From Neelides folsomi (lineage: Eukaryota > Arthropoda > Collembola > Neelipleona > Neelidae): DNA of 64,000 bases. Position numbers and translations under genes: made by a program. Location of the stretch: the NCBI GenBank assembly GCA_034687125.1, contig JAQGBZ010000016.1:62001-126000 (forward strand). Reading direction: 5' to 3'. The notes under the pieces are model-generated. The model saw only the letters and a program-made list of their open reading frames with translations, did not search any database and was not told the DNA's origin. Positions 23,445 through 36,800 of this stretch are shown piece after piece (the stretch's first letter is position 1; the number at the start of each line of letters is the position of its first letter).

Positions 23445-25160
23445 ATGCTGAGGGCCTTTTTGGCCCTCCTTCCACTCTTCGTCCTCGTCAACGTAAGTCA
23501 CAAAGGCGTGGTCGTGTCGGGCTCACACTCAACCATTGTTTTTCAATTGCAGGCAGACTATGAGGACAAGCGCTGCACTTGCATCTGCCCCCTTCTCAAT
23601 TCCACTGACGGGAAAGGAGTTTTCGCCAAGAAGGACCCCTCCGTCCCCCCAAACAAATGGTTGGACGGCTTTAAAAAGCCCGATTAAACTCAATTAAATA
23701 TTATTTACTACTAGCACGTGCGAATACGTCGTTTTGCCAACCCTGGGTGATGCTGTGAAGGGGAAAGAAGGCGAGCTGTGTCCAAAATGTCAGTGCAAAT
23801 ACGAGAACCGAAACACGACGATAATCAAAGTAATTTAAAATCACTAATTATAAATTATATAATTCTAGCTTATTAAAATTGTTCAAATATTAATTTGTTT
23901 ATGATGCAAAGATAATATAGTTTTGAGTTTGTTGGGGACGAGGTTGGAATTAATTAAATTTAATATTTATTGAAATTAACTCTTTTTAATTAGGTCGTTG
24001 TGATCATCGTGATTTGGGTGGTGAGTTTGCTCATCATCTACATGTTGTTCCTGATGTGCCTCGACCCTCTGCTGAACAAGCGGATCAAGCGGAGGGCGTA
24101 TGAGGAGCATCAAGACGAAGAAGTGAGTCTTCTCCTATCATAAAACAAAACAGCTTGACAGTCTTTAAATTTATTTTCTTAATTGCCTTCATCACCTACC
24201 CATCCTCAAATTATTGACAATATTTACATTGATTACATTGAAACATGACTATTGTTTGGACTGCCAATTAAAACAAATGAGTGAATGAAGGCGAGTTTGT
24301 AAGCATTTTCTCTTCTTTTCGCTTGTAGTTTCGGTCATCTTCATTGGACAATTCCTTAACTTAATCCAATTATTTCCTCTCAGGTGAAGAAGAAGCTTTA
24401 AAAAGGAGCTCGTAAAATCATTTAAAATGATCCCGAGCTCTTTCATCTTTTTGTGAGAGTTGATTTTGAAAGATATTTAAAAAAAGATAATTTTTAAAAG
24501 GGAATTTTGAATGTTTTTTTGTAATATTTTGAAAGAATCATCCACGTTGTACCTAACTTATGGTAATTCAATAAATTACATCTCTTCTGACTCACTTTCC
24601 ATCAATCTTAATTTTTTCTTTCGTGAGTAATAAAAATGAAGAAAAAATGTCAAAACGCATTCCTTTTCCGTTCCTCATAACTGAATGTTTTGGAATTAAT
24701 GTTGAAATGATTAGTCAATTAAGTATTTATTAATTATTCCAGTTAATTTGCGAGTATTTATAATTAAGTGCCTCATTAGTTAATCATCATTTATTTATTT
24801 TAATTTATGTTGTGGAGTGGTGAACTCGTTGATTAGTTTGTTGACTAGCACAATTAACTAATAATGATCAGCACGTCATTGATTTCGCACATCCAGCATG
24901 AGATTCCTAGACATGATTTTATCCATTATGTTCATTTGTGTGAAATTGGAGGAATTAGTTTGGAAATGGGAGGAATTGTAATGATGTGACTGACGAGAGT
25001 GAGATGTTGGCAGGAGGAGCCGCATCGGAGTTATTCCTTGGCCACTCGAGAGCCGCCCTCGTCGGTACTCAACCGGGTTGGAGAAGAAGCCTCGAAGTGG
25101 AAGCGGGAGGTGCAGGAGCAGAGACGGAACATCTACGATCGACACTCAATCCTCAACTAA
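23445..25160 (+). CDS. TMEM9: TMEM9, lysosomal V-ATPase-associated single-pass membrane protein
   Basis: Type I membrane protein of late endosome and lysosome; in vertebrates it helps V-ATPase assembly and Wnt signalling. Exons: a signal peptide (MLRAFLALLPLFVLVN); a luminal Cys-rich part (CTCICPLLN ... NKCTCEYVVLP ... CPKCQCKYENRNTTIIK); a membrane exon (VVVIIVIWVVSLLIIYMLFLMCLDPLL); and a cytosolic tail (SVLNRVGEEASKWKREVQEQRRNIYDRHSILN) like human [32 protein letters not shown]. The second intron is short and unusual: 23660-23714, donor ATG|GTTGGA, acceptor TACTAG. Using it recreates the conserved KCTC...VV block (human KDCNCLHVV), so I trust it over read-through to the TAA in the intron. 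An alternative terminal exon lies at 24384-24401. Confidence 0.93.
24384..24575 (+). other. Possible alternative last exon of TMEM9 with its own poly(A) signal
   Basis: In the last TMEM9 intron, a pyrimidine-rich acceptor (TATTTCCTCTCAG) precedes GTGAAGAAGAAGCTTTAA. Joined in phase to the membrane exon (...GAC GAA GAA), it would give DEEVKKKL and stop, replacing the conserved tail. AATAAA lies at 24570-24575. The KKKL end matches the KKXX dilysine retrieval pattern. Inferred from sequence only. Confidence 0.4.
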
Positions 25161-25182
25161 ACTAACCATTCCAATACCATCA

Positions 25183-25188
25183 AATAAA
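25183..25188 (+). terminator. Poly(A) signal of TMEM9 (full-length form)
   Basis: AATAAA 23 nt after the stop codon. The AT-rich DNA 25189-25861 between the convergent TMEM9 and RFWD3 genes shows nothing further. Confidence 0.6.
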
Positions 25189-25861
25189 ATAAATTGACTC
25201 TTTAAATCTCAGACAAATTTCAATTTATTCACTAGAATGAAACTCATTTCAAAGTGAGCAAGAAAATATTTATTTCTTAATAAATGCATTTATAAGTATT
25301 TATAATATTTTTATCAAACTTGTCTCACCACTTTTTACTGTTGGTCTCAACAATTTAATTGAACATTTTAGACCATTTTTAATTGGTTTGAGTAACATAA
25401 ATTCCATAAATGGCCCGTTTCAGTCAGATATCTCTCCATTAATATTTTTATCATTAAATCAGAATCACTTGTAGGTAAAGAATATATTTGATCTTAAACG
25501 ACTATTTTTACCTAATATAATAATTACATATATACTATGATAGTATTGTTTATATAAATATACCAGGAGAACGAGTTTCACCAGCTCATAATTAATTTAT
25601 TAGCCCTTGTCACAATTGATTTGGCTGGAATTCACATATAAAAGTGGGAATTAAAGGATAAATACATAATACAAGTTCATTTTAAAATAATATAAATTGG
25701 CAGTCGCAACGGTAACCTTTTTTAAAACTATCTTTGACAATATTGTATCACTTGCAATAAAGATTAATGAACATATCAGGTATGCATTGATCATATGAAT
25801 TGATTTCTGCCTTTTAAAGTATTAAGTAGAGTTTGAAAGGCAAATGATCAGATAATTAGAA

Positions 25862-28325
25862 TTAGTAAGAGAAAACCTTGAAGGAATTCTGAGTGATGGT
25901 CCCGAGGAAGTTTCGGGTGTCAGTCGTGATGGGAAAAACGTCTCTGGTCAAATCCCCATGCTGGATTTTAGGAATTATTTTTTCCTCGCGGTCCCAAATT
26001 CTAATATTTTTCGCCTCGGGAATGGCCATTAAAATCCTTTGCTTGGTTGGTCTCTTAGAACACGACGGCTTGACCAACGACCAAATACTGCTGCGAGTGA
26101 GCAAAGTGTTGTTGGAACCAGGAAACTTTAAATTAATATTTGATTAATAATTGATTAATTGAGAAACACTTTTAAATTTAAATATGGTATACCGAAACAG
26201 TATTTAAACTAATATGTTGCAAATGGGGTAATTTTACCTGAGTGGAGTCCAAGATATTGACTTTGATTTCATCTTGGTTATCCAACTCAAGAGTTGCCAA
26301 ATGGTGAGTGGGGTGTTTGTCTTCAGCTGAACTTCCCCTCGTGGAAACCAGAAAGTGGCCAGTCTCCAAATCAACAGCCACGGAGGTCAATTGGGAATTG
26401 AATGGAAGAATCCGCAAATTCTCCTGACAGTCCATGAAATGAAGTGAGTTTGACCTCTGGATCAAATAACCCGCCGGGTTCCTATTGTCCAATTCCCTCA
26501 TTTAATTCCCTCATGAAATTAAACAATTAACTTATTTGGAAATTAATTCATAACATAAATATTTCCAATTAATGTTTCCTTACGAAGTCGAAGGCGGGAC
26601 TAAGAGAATGCGCACAATTGGGCTCTGAATCCCAGGAATGGTGATTTCACTCAGAACTTGGCTCGGCTTCCGGAGATCATAACCCCTGACCTGGAGGAAT
26701 AAGTGAAAGAATTTGAGGTATTTTAATTGATTTTTACCATGCCGTTGGCACATCCAGTGTAAAAGGTGTGGATGTTGGAATGATGCCAAGAACAGGACCA
26801 GACTTGAGAAATCTCGTCGATGGTCTGGACAGGGTTCATCGTATTGAGGGATGACACAATCGCACGTTTGTCCATCCCAACAGACAGCAAGGTCTCTCTC
26901 TGGGAAGGGCAGAAGGCCAAGTCACGCACGGCACCCTTGTGAAACGTAAGGAAAGTCTCGCGGAATTGGAGATCCCCAGAATCAATGTTATCGAGACGGA
27001 TAGTCTTAAACCCGTGGCAGCCGTCTGGAAAGGAAACATGAATCGTGATTAATTCATTAATTTTACTTGTTAATTAATTTAGTAATTTTATATACGGATT
27101 TATTGAGAATTATATTGATTTTAGAATTACTCGGGTAAAGTGCATTGGTCGTTGAGAGAGATATAACTGCCATGTTATGCCATTTGTTGTAAGTTCCAAC
27201 CCGGAGCTGTGATTTTGCAATGTCGAAGATCTTTTCTTCTTTAAAAGTCAATTTTTTAGACGGGCTGAGTTTGGGGGACTTGTCAACACGCCCTTCCTTG
27301 AACTTCTTCAATTTGTCTTCCAGAGTTTTGACCCGTTGGCTCTCCACCTCAACTTTCAATTTGAGACATGCAGCGTCAAGCTCAACCTTTCGTCTGGCAG
27401 CCTTTTCCTTCTCGAGAGCCTCCAAAGCTTTGTCCCGCTCGCAAGTATCGACTGCAACCAAATTACGAGCGAAAATGACACGGACATCGTTCGTATGACT
27501 TTTGGCATTGCATTGCGGACACCTCGGCTGGAAATAAGTTAATATATTAGAGAAATGGAATATGTAAAATTATTTAAAAATGTATTAAATTCCCTTACCT
27601 GTGTCTTGAGCCATTTGATGATGCAATTTTTCCCAAAAAGATGTCCGCATTTGAGACATGTAACCCGATGATCTCCAGAGTTAGTAAAGGGGTCGAAGCA
27701 AATTGAACAATTTGAGCCATCAGTTCCACTCTCGTCTTCGGCATACTCAACTTCCTGGTTCTCGATCACTTCATTCACTTCGACAACTTCAGGCACAACT
27801 ACAAAGAATTTCATAATTGTATAAATCACTTATTCGATATTTGCTTCCTTTATCCATATAATTGTGTATTTAATTTGAATTGTAGATAGACTAAAGTTTA
27901 TTCTAATTAACTCAATTACCAACTGGAGGAGGGGCAGGTAGCTCAATGATGTCCACACCCGGTTCCATCATCCGTCGAAATATCGCAGATCCATCGTCGA
28001 TATTGTATCGCTGACGTGATCCCAAGGAAGAGACGCTCGTGTCGCTTGAGCTTGGAGAGACCGGCGATCCCTCTGCAATGGCATTTCGCCGAAAACCGAG
28101 TCGGAAGGTGCTGATATCGTACTCATATCGATTATCGATATCAGGATTGAAGATGTCATTGAGAGTTTCGTCCGAATCATATTCCTCGAAAACCTGACCC
28201 AAGAACCCAGTACTGCGTGATGCTGGTGCTGGGGTAGGGTGTCTTGGAGATTCTTCGAGCCGAACTCGCCTCCGAGGTGGTTCTTCGATTTCCTCCAGGG
28301 CTTGGCGATTTTCGCCCGGGTCCAT
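25862..28325 (-). CDS. RFWD3: RFWD3-type RING/WD40 E3 ubiquitin ligase
   Basis: Nuclear E3 ligase; vertebrate RFWD3 ubiquitinates RPA and RAD51 at stalled forks and is a Fanconi anaemia gene (FANCW). The N-terminus starts MDPGENRQALEEIEE with Ser/acid-rich disordered sequence. An acidic linker leads to a RING finger (CSICFDPFTNSGDHRVTCLKCGHLFGKNCIIKWLKTQ then PRCPQCN), a coiled coil (RDKALEALEKEKAARRKVELDA ... KTLEDKLKKFKEG), and a WD40 region: GCHGFKTIRL, HKGAVRDLAFCPSQRETLLSVGMDK, VWSCSWHHSNIHTFYTGCANG and YDLRKPSQVL, ending FLGTITQNSFKVFSY. The order RING, coiled coil, WD40 is characteristic of RFWD3. About nine exons with short introns. Length is shorter than human (774 aa), mostly in the N-terminal SQ-rich part. 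Confidence 0.93.
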
Positions 28326-30981
28326 AATGTCAATTGAGATTGTCTAGCTACTGAAGGCTCGATTTACAAAGTTGACCAAATGACCCAAAGCCTTATGAGA
28401 GGACTATGGGCGGGCGAGGGTAAGAAATGAAGAAAAGGAAAAGCACAAGGTGAGTTCAAATTCAAAAGCCGCTAAATGAATACCAGGATTTAACTCCAAC
28501 TCTGTTAGTCTCAATAACCCTGGGTTATATTATAATTGCAATTAATTGTTAACGTTCTTTCTTAAATGCATTATATATGTTATCATGATTAATTAGATTA
28601 ATTATAAGTAAATAATTTTGTAATTTTGCCAATGTAACAATGGGTGCATTTAGATGATGAAGAGAATGAATGCCATAGATTTAATCGGAAAACGTGAACA
28701 TTAATTTATTACTCCCAAAAACTAGAAAGATGACACTTAAAAAACACTTCGTAGTTTTAAAACTTGAAAAAAGTCTCTTTGGGTAGAAGAGCAAAGTTGA
28801 TGGAACAATCAATTGTCCTACACACTTTCCCATACATGTATCAACTATTGTGCACAATTGATTTTCTAATTAGTTAATTGTGAAAATGAAGATTCCTCAT
28901 GCTTCCTTTCCCCAGTTAAGTTCCTCGTGTTGAAGGAATCCCGAGGCGGAACAGGAGGGAATTGATACCAATACATGTGTGCAATGTGGAAAAGGTCATT
29001 CATTAGAAAGGTTCAATGCCAACAGGAATGACTCGTTTACGGAGACTCACCATTTTTGGAAGTTTTTTTAAATGGCCCCAATAAGTCTCGATAATAAGTC
29101 TACTGTTGGTTTTCACCTTAACTAATCCACCAATTGAATGTTTTTTTAAGTTATCAAGAAGCGTCAAACTCGCAGTTGGGCAAAGAACACTTGTTAATTA
29201 ATTAATTAATAATTAATGTCATGCTTGTTTTAACTACATGTTCACATTCAGGGTCTTTTCCTTTTACACATTTAATGATTGCCTTTCCTAAAGGACTTTT
29301 GATTCCTTCTCTGCGGGTTCTCGACCATTAAGTTCTATTACGACTTTTTGAACAACTTTTTTTTAATATTAATATTAAACATTTGAGGGGTCTAAAATAT
29401 TGTTATAAATCCGAGTGGCTAGAAAATCTTAATCTTACAGCTATCGTTATAAACGCGAAGTTGATGATAGTCAAAATTTAGAAATGATATCACAAACGAG
29501 AATTTTAACAATCCGTAGTTTAAACACTTTTTGTATGTATATAAGTAGTAAATATTACAAACGTCCTATATTAAATACAACGTAGATTTAATTATTTAAG
29601 TAATGTTACGCACACGTAGCTGATTTTATAAAATTACCCAAAAAACGCACCTTCAAATCATTTCACTTTCCCTCCACTTTTGACCAAATCTCACCAGATT
29701 GAACAAAACTCGTATGAAATCCATGAGGTAAAGATTGTATTCATAATAATTAAATTTATTAACAAAACCCCTATTTGAAATACCTAGAGTTAAGTAAGAA
29801 ATTAATATTAACACACGCGAGCCTATTCCCCGCCTAAGATAATGAAAACGTTGTCAATGGCAATATTTAGTTGAATTGTCTACAAAATGAGCTCGATTTA
29901 ACCACCTTGATGACGTGAAGTTTTAATTATTTATTAAATATATCATATGAAATGGATCAACACGCGCAGAAGGCAAACATTTTACATATGGAATTGAAGC
30001 GCTAGCTATAAAATGACTCATTCTTAAGGCGGGCTCGGTCATTTGATCAGTTCTTGGCGGAAGAGTTTAAAAAAGACTTTCGTTGCTTTCTACTGGGAGT
30101 TCTAAAAGAGACATTCCTGGGCGTATCAAAAAGACTAAGGGGTTTTAAAGGTCAGAGGTCAGACCTCATTCGTTGCCTGCATGTTTACATGTTTGAAAGT
30201 AGCCGTTTTGTCAGCAAATAAAATAAATATTGAAAAAATGGAAATGTCTAGCCATCGTTTAGTCGTGGAAAAAATAACGGTCTTCACGTCATTCGGATCA
30301 AAAAAGGTCGCATATTCAAATGTTCCGTCTAGACGTAATGAGAAATCCCTCAAGTCAATCATACATTTTTCAAAGTGTCGTGGGGGTCATTTTACAATTT
30401 CGTGACTAATTAAAGGTTTATTAAAATAAATGACATCCAAAGCGTTCTCGTCATTTCCTTCCTTCGTTATTTTCGCGTTGCCGGGGCTTAATCATCTAAT
30501 CATTTACTTATATCCAAAGAAGTGATTGTTCAAGTTTAATTATTCATTGATTCTTTCTTATTACAAACACGTGTTTTTACACCTACTTTAACTATTAGAG
30601 AGATTCGAGGAATCCGTTAAAGTTAATAGGAATTTAACATGCAGGGACTTGAAAGCTTTTTTCCCCAGATCTCATCAAGATAATATTATAAATTTTCTCA
30701 GTTCTCGAAATCCCTCATAAACCAATCGACTCGTGTGAATAGAAAGATGAAAAAACTTACGAATACAAGTGAAAAATCAGCCAATTGATCTCACAGTCCC
30801 CATTTAGCTAATTAATGATATCCCTTAGTTTAAATATGAAAACTCGGGTGAACAACGGCCCGAGGCGCCCTAAGAAAATATTCATCAACACACGTGGAGT
30901 CGCGCAGTTGAACCAACAAACATTTAATGTATCTTTAATTATAAATATGAAACCTTGGCTTTAAAAAACTCGGACCTTTGT

Positions 30982-31000
30982 GGGGGGGGGGGGGGAGGGG
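30982..31000 (+). repeat. Poly-G tract (G14 A G4)
   Basis: Fourteen consecutive G, one A, four G, in otherwise AT-rich DNA. It may form G-quadruplex-like structure and is prone to length error. Confidence 0.9.
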
Positions 31001-32704
31001 AGTCAAAAGTTGGGGAAAATTTAGAATGAATTCGAATTCCCCGGGCTTTCCCAAGTTGGAGTATGTGTGTAATTAACAAGTCGCTTATAGAGGTGCTTAA
31101 TTGTAATTTGGTATTTGTATATAAATATGTAATTAGATTAATCCGAGTCCGAGCTGTCATTTGCATATTTATAATATTCGAGCTTTCGAGCTTTTTATGA
31201 TTTTTATGAAAGATGAAAAATACGATTACAAACTTTACACACGACGTATTTAAAGTAGAAAGATTGTAAAATGCAGTTGTAAAATAACTCTACGCTTCCT
31301 CCCACTGGATGAGAGGAAGTTGAACAAATCTTTTTCCCTAACCCTTTTGAAACGAGTCGCGTGTACGAATGGACTATATTTGAAATATTCCCTGGTGTAC
31401 AAAAACATTCCCAAAGATTATAAAAAATGTTGGCTCCTAACCACACCTCACATCATTCACAATGTTAAGGAATTGTTGTCCGCTAAATCCCGGCTCAACA
31501 TTGGAAATTCAAACGAGTCCAATGAAGGCGGAAAAACAGTTTTTTACAGTGTTAAAAATGCATGATCAAAGTTGAAATATATAGAATCGTTTTTAAGTGC
31601 GGTTTAAATCCCCGCTCGTCCTATATTCCCAAGTTTCGACAACTCGGGGCTACCTCAAGAGACTAATTTTACTCCTTTGACGACGTGTCAATATACGACA
31701 TTACCAACTCGACTACGACCATCCTCATGGGATCAACTCTTAGCACACTTTCATAAATATTAATTAGTAACTGTATTGTGGTTATACAAAGACTAGTTCT
31801 TAAGTACAGTATTAAACACAGAGAGTCATTGCTCACACGTTAAATTCCTACCGGAAGCTCCTAAGGGTCGGCCCGACTCGGGCTTTTCAAAGTTGGCGGC
31901 GGTAAGAAATTAACACGTGGGTTCCTAGCACCTCAAAATCACGTTCACTTCAAACGGGGACAATTATCTCAATGTACATTTAATTAATTCTCATTTCACG
32001 AGCTTCGCTTAGTAATAGTCTAAGAGTTCAAATATTGGTTAATTAGTCTATGAGAGGTATTCAAGAACTATTATTATTAAAACCCTGGGGCGAGGTTTGA
32101 CTAAACCCCGCTCCCAAATATTTAATTGTAGTTTATTTAATTAAAAAGACACACCAAGCTGTTGGTTTAAATCAAATCTCGCGCCACATGTCCTAATTGC
32201 AATTACTTACATTTAATGCTAATTTCCCTAACAAAGATCTCTCCGTTCCTCCTGAGACGTCATCCTCCCCTTTTTTCTCCCTCCACACCCCCATGCAGAA
32301 TCTCATTGGATCCTTTTTTGAGTCAGTTCTTTTCGGGATCCAAATGTATATCAATTTGGAACTTTAGATGTTCAATCGTTCTTACATTCTTTCGACCCCA
32401 GTCACGGCGTTTGAATTAATAAGGAAGTTAAATCAACCTTAACAAGTTTGTTTTTTACACAGTAATTGGTAATGAACACAGTGTGCTTTCACCAGTCTAA
32501 ATTTCCCATTTTAAACGTTTTCCCCATTGGTTTTGGTCTCACAATCAGTTTTTCGTTTCTTGAAGAAAAGTCAATTTAAGGCGAATTTCCATTCAGAGAA
32601 TGAGAAATTGATGAAAATAAAAGGCTTTTTATATCTAAACTTTCATTTTCAACACATTCAAGTGACATGTCTTTTGGAACTGAAATGAAAATGGATTAAA
32701 TAAA

Positions 32705-32737
32705 ATTTTATGACCTTTAAATCAAAGGTCATAAAAT
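32705..32737. repeat. Perfect 14-bp hairpin with two AGGTCA half-sites
   Basis: Arms 32705-32718 and 32724-32737 are perfect reverse complements around AAATC. They contain TGACCT and AGGTCA, so the element is an everted pair of nuclear-receptor half-sites nine bases apart. Function is inferred only. Confidence 0.7.
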
Positions 32738-33716
32738 GAGATATTCCTTCTCGAAATGGGAAAGGCCGAGACTTTTGAATAAGAAATGTTGGGGAATGTT
32801 GGGGAAGGCACACGTATTAGAAGAAACTGTCTTTCGTTCCTCAGTTCAACTAATTACATAAATCTTCATCATTTAACTAAAGATGTTAATGGGACTTTGT
32901 CCACTCTCACGCAAGTACAAAATGAATTAAAAAATGTTTGGGCTTCTGAGCAAGGAATTGGTCATATGGATTGTTAATTAGTCAATTAATTAATTAAATG
33001 CAAATCATTCAAATATTAGCTTTCATAGCAAAATAAAGGTGGAAGCGAAATGCTTGTGAGAAATGAAATTCAAATGCGAGTGAAAATGATAGAAAATGAA
33101 GGTAGTGTGATGAAAAGTTTTATATTAGGTATATACTCTGGAAAAATATATAATTCCGCACAAAGGATGCAGGTAAATATTTTAAGATAGGAGTTGTTTA
33201 AAAACCACTGAAAATGAAAAAAAAAGGATGACGACATTTGAGGTGTGAACAATTAAAAAGGACTAAATAAATGAACAAACAATAGTAAATATAATAAATC
33301 AATGAATCAAAATATATCAAATAAACATCTCGCGTAAAAAATGAAAATGAATTGTAAATTAGCAAATAAATGTAAATTACGTGTACAGTACAAAGAGTAG
33401 TAAATTATTAAAAAGAAAAAAAAACAGATTCCTTATTAGTACAAATGTAAATTAATGACAAAATGGTCAAGTGACAGGTAAGAAAAAACTAGATTTAGAA
33501 CAATTACAAATTAATTTAAATTCCTGCATCGCAGGAACTAATATGTGACAAAAAACATTAAATCTCCTAGCATATAAATATATTATTTATATTTAATAAA
33601 CCCCGGCCTAAAACACTTATAGCCAAATGTATTTAATATATTTTTAGAATTCATGAAATATAACAATTTGTAAATATTAGTTTAAATATTAGTTTAAATC
33701 ATAGTGTGAACTATAT

Positions 33717-33892
33717 TTTATTCCAGCCCGGAAAGGACGTGAGTTTGAATGAACCGCTAAAATATTATTGAAAATGCTCATGGTGGGGCTTACATGGTAA
33801 CTTGCACAAGAGTTTCCTGGGCCCAACATATGCATTTTCATTAATATTTTAGCGGTTCATTCAAACTCACGTCCTTTCCGGGCTGGAATAAA
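33717..33892. repeat. Long inverted repeat, 61-bp arms, 54-nt loop
   Basis: Arm 33717-33777 and arm 33832-33892 are reverse complements with one mismatch in 61. The arms are GC-richer than their surroundings (AGCCCGGAAAGGACGTGAGT is part of one). The loop, 33778-33831, is not self-complementary. It could be a foldback/MITE-like element or encode a hairpin RNA. No coding frame, and I cannot define a target-site duplication. Confidence 0.9.
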
Positions 33893-36800
33893 GAATAGTA
33901 CAAAGGTAAATGAATTTAAAATCTCTTTATGTTCTAGCAATATAATTAATGCAAGAAAAAAATCATCAAAAACTGATGGCACCACAGTGTGACATATCAA
34001 AATTATCGTCGCGAGCTCCACCCTCAAAAATAAAAATCATAAGTGTAAATTCAATTTATGTAAAAAGTATTGAACAACACAAATCATTTTCCTACACGTA
34101 AATATTAGGTATTGAAAGATTCAATTAATTTTTTAAAAAAAATGAAAAAGGGAGAGCTTCAACAAATGTAATTAATTTTGACCAAAAATTGACTAGTCAT
34201 AAGACTGCGCTTGAGAAAATCCCTCAGGTCACAAACCTAAAGGTATTTTCAAAACATTTCTAAATATTTCTTTAAACTCATTTTCCGAATATAAATAAAA
34301 AATGTGAATTTTTCCTATTTGTAAATAAAAACCCCTCGTTTAGAAAAAAATATACACAAATTTTTAAGCCCATCCCAAATATATTCTAATTATTTAAAAT
34401 GATTTTGTAAAAAAATTTAACTACATAACTAACGATATTTCTCTATATCTCATATATGATTCAAACCAGACGAACGAAAATAACCTCGGAAGAAATCTAT
34501 TGTTGAATTTCAAAATATTATTGGTGTTTTAATAAAAATTCCTCCTGACTCAGTTCTTGAGGGGCAACATTTAGTCGCAGTGTCTAGTCACCACCTTTCT
34601 TTTCCATATAACTTTCGTATAAAAATTCCTCATTTGATGTTCCTTTCCAAACACATTAGTTTCATCATGAAGACAATATTAATTGCTATTTGATAATTAA
34701 CACTTTTGGCTCCCCGCCAAACTTCCCATATCATTAACAAATTGATATAAAGTTCCAAATACCAAGAAAAAAATAAGGCTAAATAATAAAGGACTCAAAA
34801 TGAAATAATAAAGAAATATGTACAATTAATACATAACGTACGTAAAAGCCAGGGAATTACAAATCTAAAAAACAAGTTAATAAACTGAGCTATAAAATTA
34901 TAGAAATAAATCTACCTAATATCTAGATATTTGAATATATATGCTATACGTTATTGTATTTAATAAATCAATATTAATTAATTAGTCATTGACATTAAAG
35001 GAAAACTAGAAAATAATTATTCAAATCTCCTCACCCCAGACCTTCCTTTAGGATCCTCAAATATATCTTTTTTAAGCCGTCGAGGCGAGAAGTTCCTACA
35101 CATAATTCAAAAAAATGACTTCATCTGAGCCTTCTCCTCCTCTCCATTTCTCATTTAACATTAAATAACCTCAACTAACCAAAGTAACAAAAAAGAACAG
35201 GTCTAACAGTATTATTAGGGGGAAGTCTGATTGTGAAAAGCTTTTAGTATATAAGTTGAAATTGAGAAAAGTGAAAAATAATATATTTCTTTATCATTAA
35301 TCTATTGATTAGTCGTGAGAATGTCTCCAAATCCTCTTTTCTTTAGTATTGTGTGTGATGTATGATGGCGACTTGGGGGAAACACGTGACTCGTAGATTT
35401 CTCCTATATGTACAATGGGGGCCGTACAAATATCATGTCATGTCACCATAATTGTGCGGCCCTCGCTAATTAACTTTTTTTTAAAAAAATCAGTTTTGAC
35501 TTTGACAAGTGAAATTGTAGACTTTGGAGTGACCAAGAGGGTGAGTCACAGCCCCTTCCTACACAGGGGAGAGTCCCAACAGTTATAAATATATGAAAAA
35601 TTGTGTAAAAAATGTTTTCATAACATTAGTAGAACCATGAGAAGTCAACACACTAGGAAAGCACATGAGGTACAATTAATAAATGTAAATCACTCTAAGT
35701 TTACTATGCCTAAAATTCCTAATAATATTATAAACCATTTTCTCAATGCCCACCCCCTACTTTCCCACACGCAAATGAAAATTTTTTGTCTAATAAACAG
35801 TAAAGTTCATTACAAAGTTGAGGATCGCGGATCCTTCAACTCCTCTTTTACATAATTATAATATTAACAATTAAATTTCTAATTCATGATTCTGACTTTT
35901 CAACAATTTAAAAATACCCCTCAAAGAATTCCACACTTTTGATTCTTTAGATTTATCACTTTTGTGTGAAACTCCTCACATTCGTATAAATGTGAAGTGG
36001 GGGGAGGGCAGGTCAAAAAATGTTAGACTATTTTTTATAAAAACAATTACAAGAACTCCGAAGGGAGCCGTCCACTGTCTCTCAACAAAGAAGGTTTTAA
36101 CATGATTAATTAATATTAATAAAAATGATTTGATTAGATAACGATTCCCCGTTTTTACACATTTAGTTGAGGGGTTGTTGTTAGGGAGGAGGAACTTCCT
36201 CAGTCACATGATTCTCAAGGAGGTTGAATTAAACTTTCCATGACGGTCTGTCGAGTTATTCTAGAATGATGATGATGATGACATTGATGAGAGAATGGGT
36301 TAACAGTTGTAGGTTCAATCCAAGGGGTCTTGAGGAAACGTCTCAGCCAACAGCAAACTACACTTCGCTACACGCAAATCAACTACACGTCCCCAGAACC
36401 TCCATCTTCCCTCTAAAATTCAAAAATATACGTTTGACCATGGAATTTGTAATGCATAAATTGGGCTAAATAATAATTCAACTATGGATTAATATTCAAA
36501 AATGCTAATAAATACATTTCTAATATATGTATATGTTAAAAGAATCAAAAAAAACCTGCTCACTTTGACACATGGCGACGAATCTCTACACTTGAGAATT
36601 GACCGTAACTAGCCGTCTATAGTAGTTGGGACTGCAAAGAGAGAGAAAGAGCAAACATGAGGAGGAGCAGGAGAGGAGCGGCAAGGAAGCAACAGACAAT
36701 TTTTGTAAATCTTAAATCCTATTTTAGTCAATAATTAAACAAACCTACTTGATTTACTTTACATATGATAATTTAAAAAAGAGGCTACCGGCAATCGCCT

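Noticed and set aside
31320-31565. 81-codon plus-strand frame in the desert
   Set aside because: No recognisable domain, an overlapping frame on the other strand, and no promoter or splice signals beyond chance.
31590-31625. GCGGTTTAAATCCCCGC, resembling a tRNA T-arm
   Set aside because: No acceptor, D or anticodon arms at the right spacing.
35601-35855. Open frame starting CKKCFH...QHTRKAH, which looks like a C2H2 finger
   Set aside because: It opens with TTG, has only one finger-like spacing without the hydrophobic core residues, no splice context, and lies in AT-rich desert.
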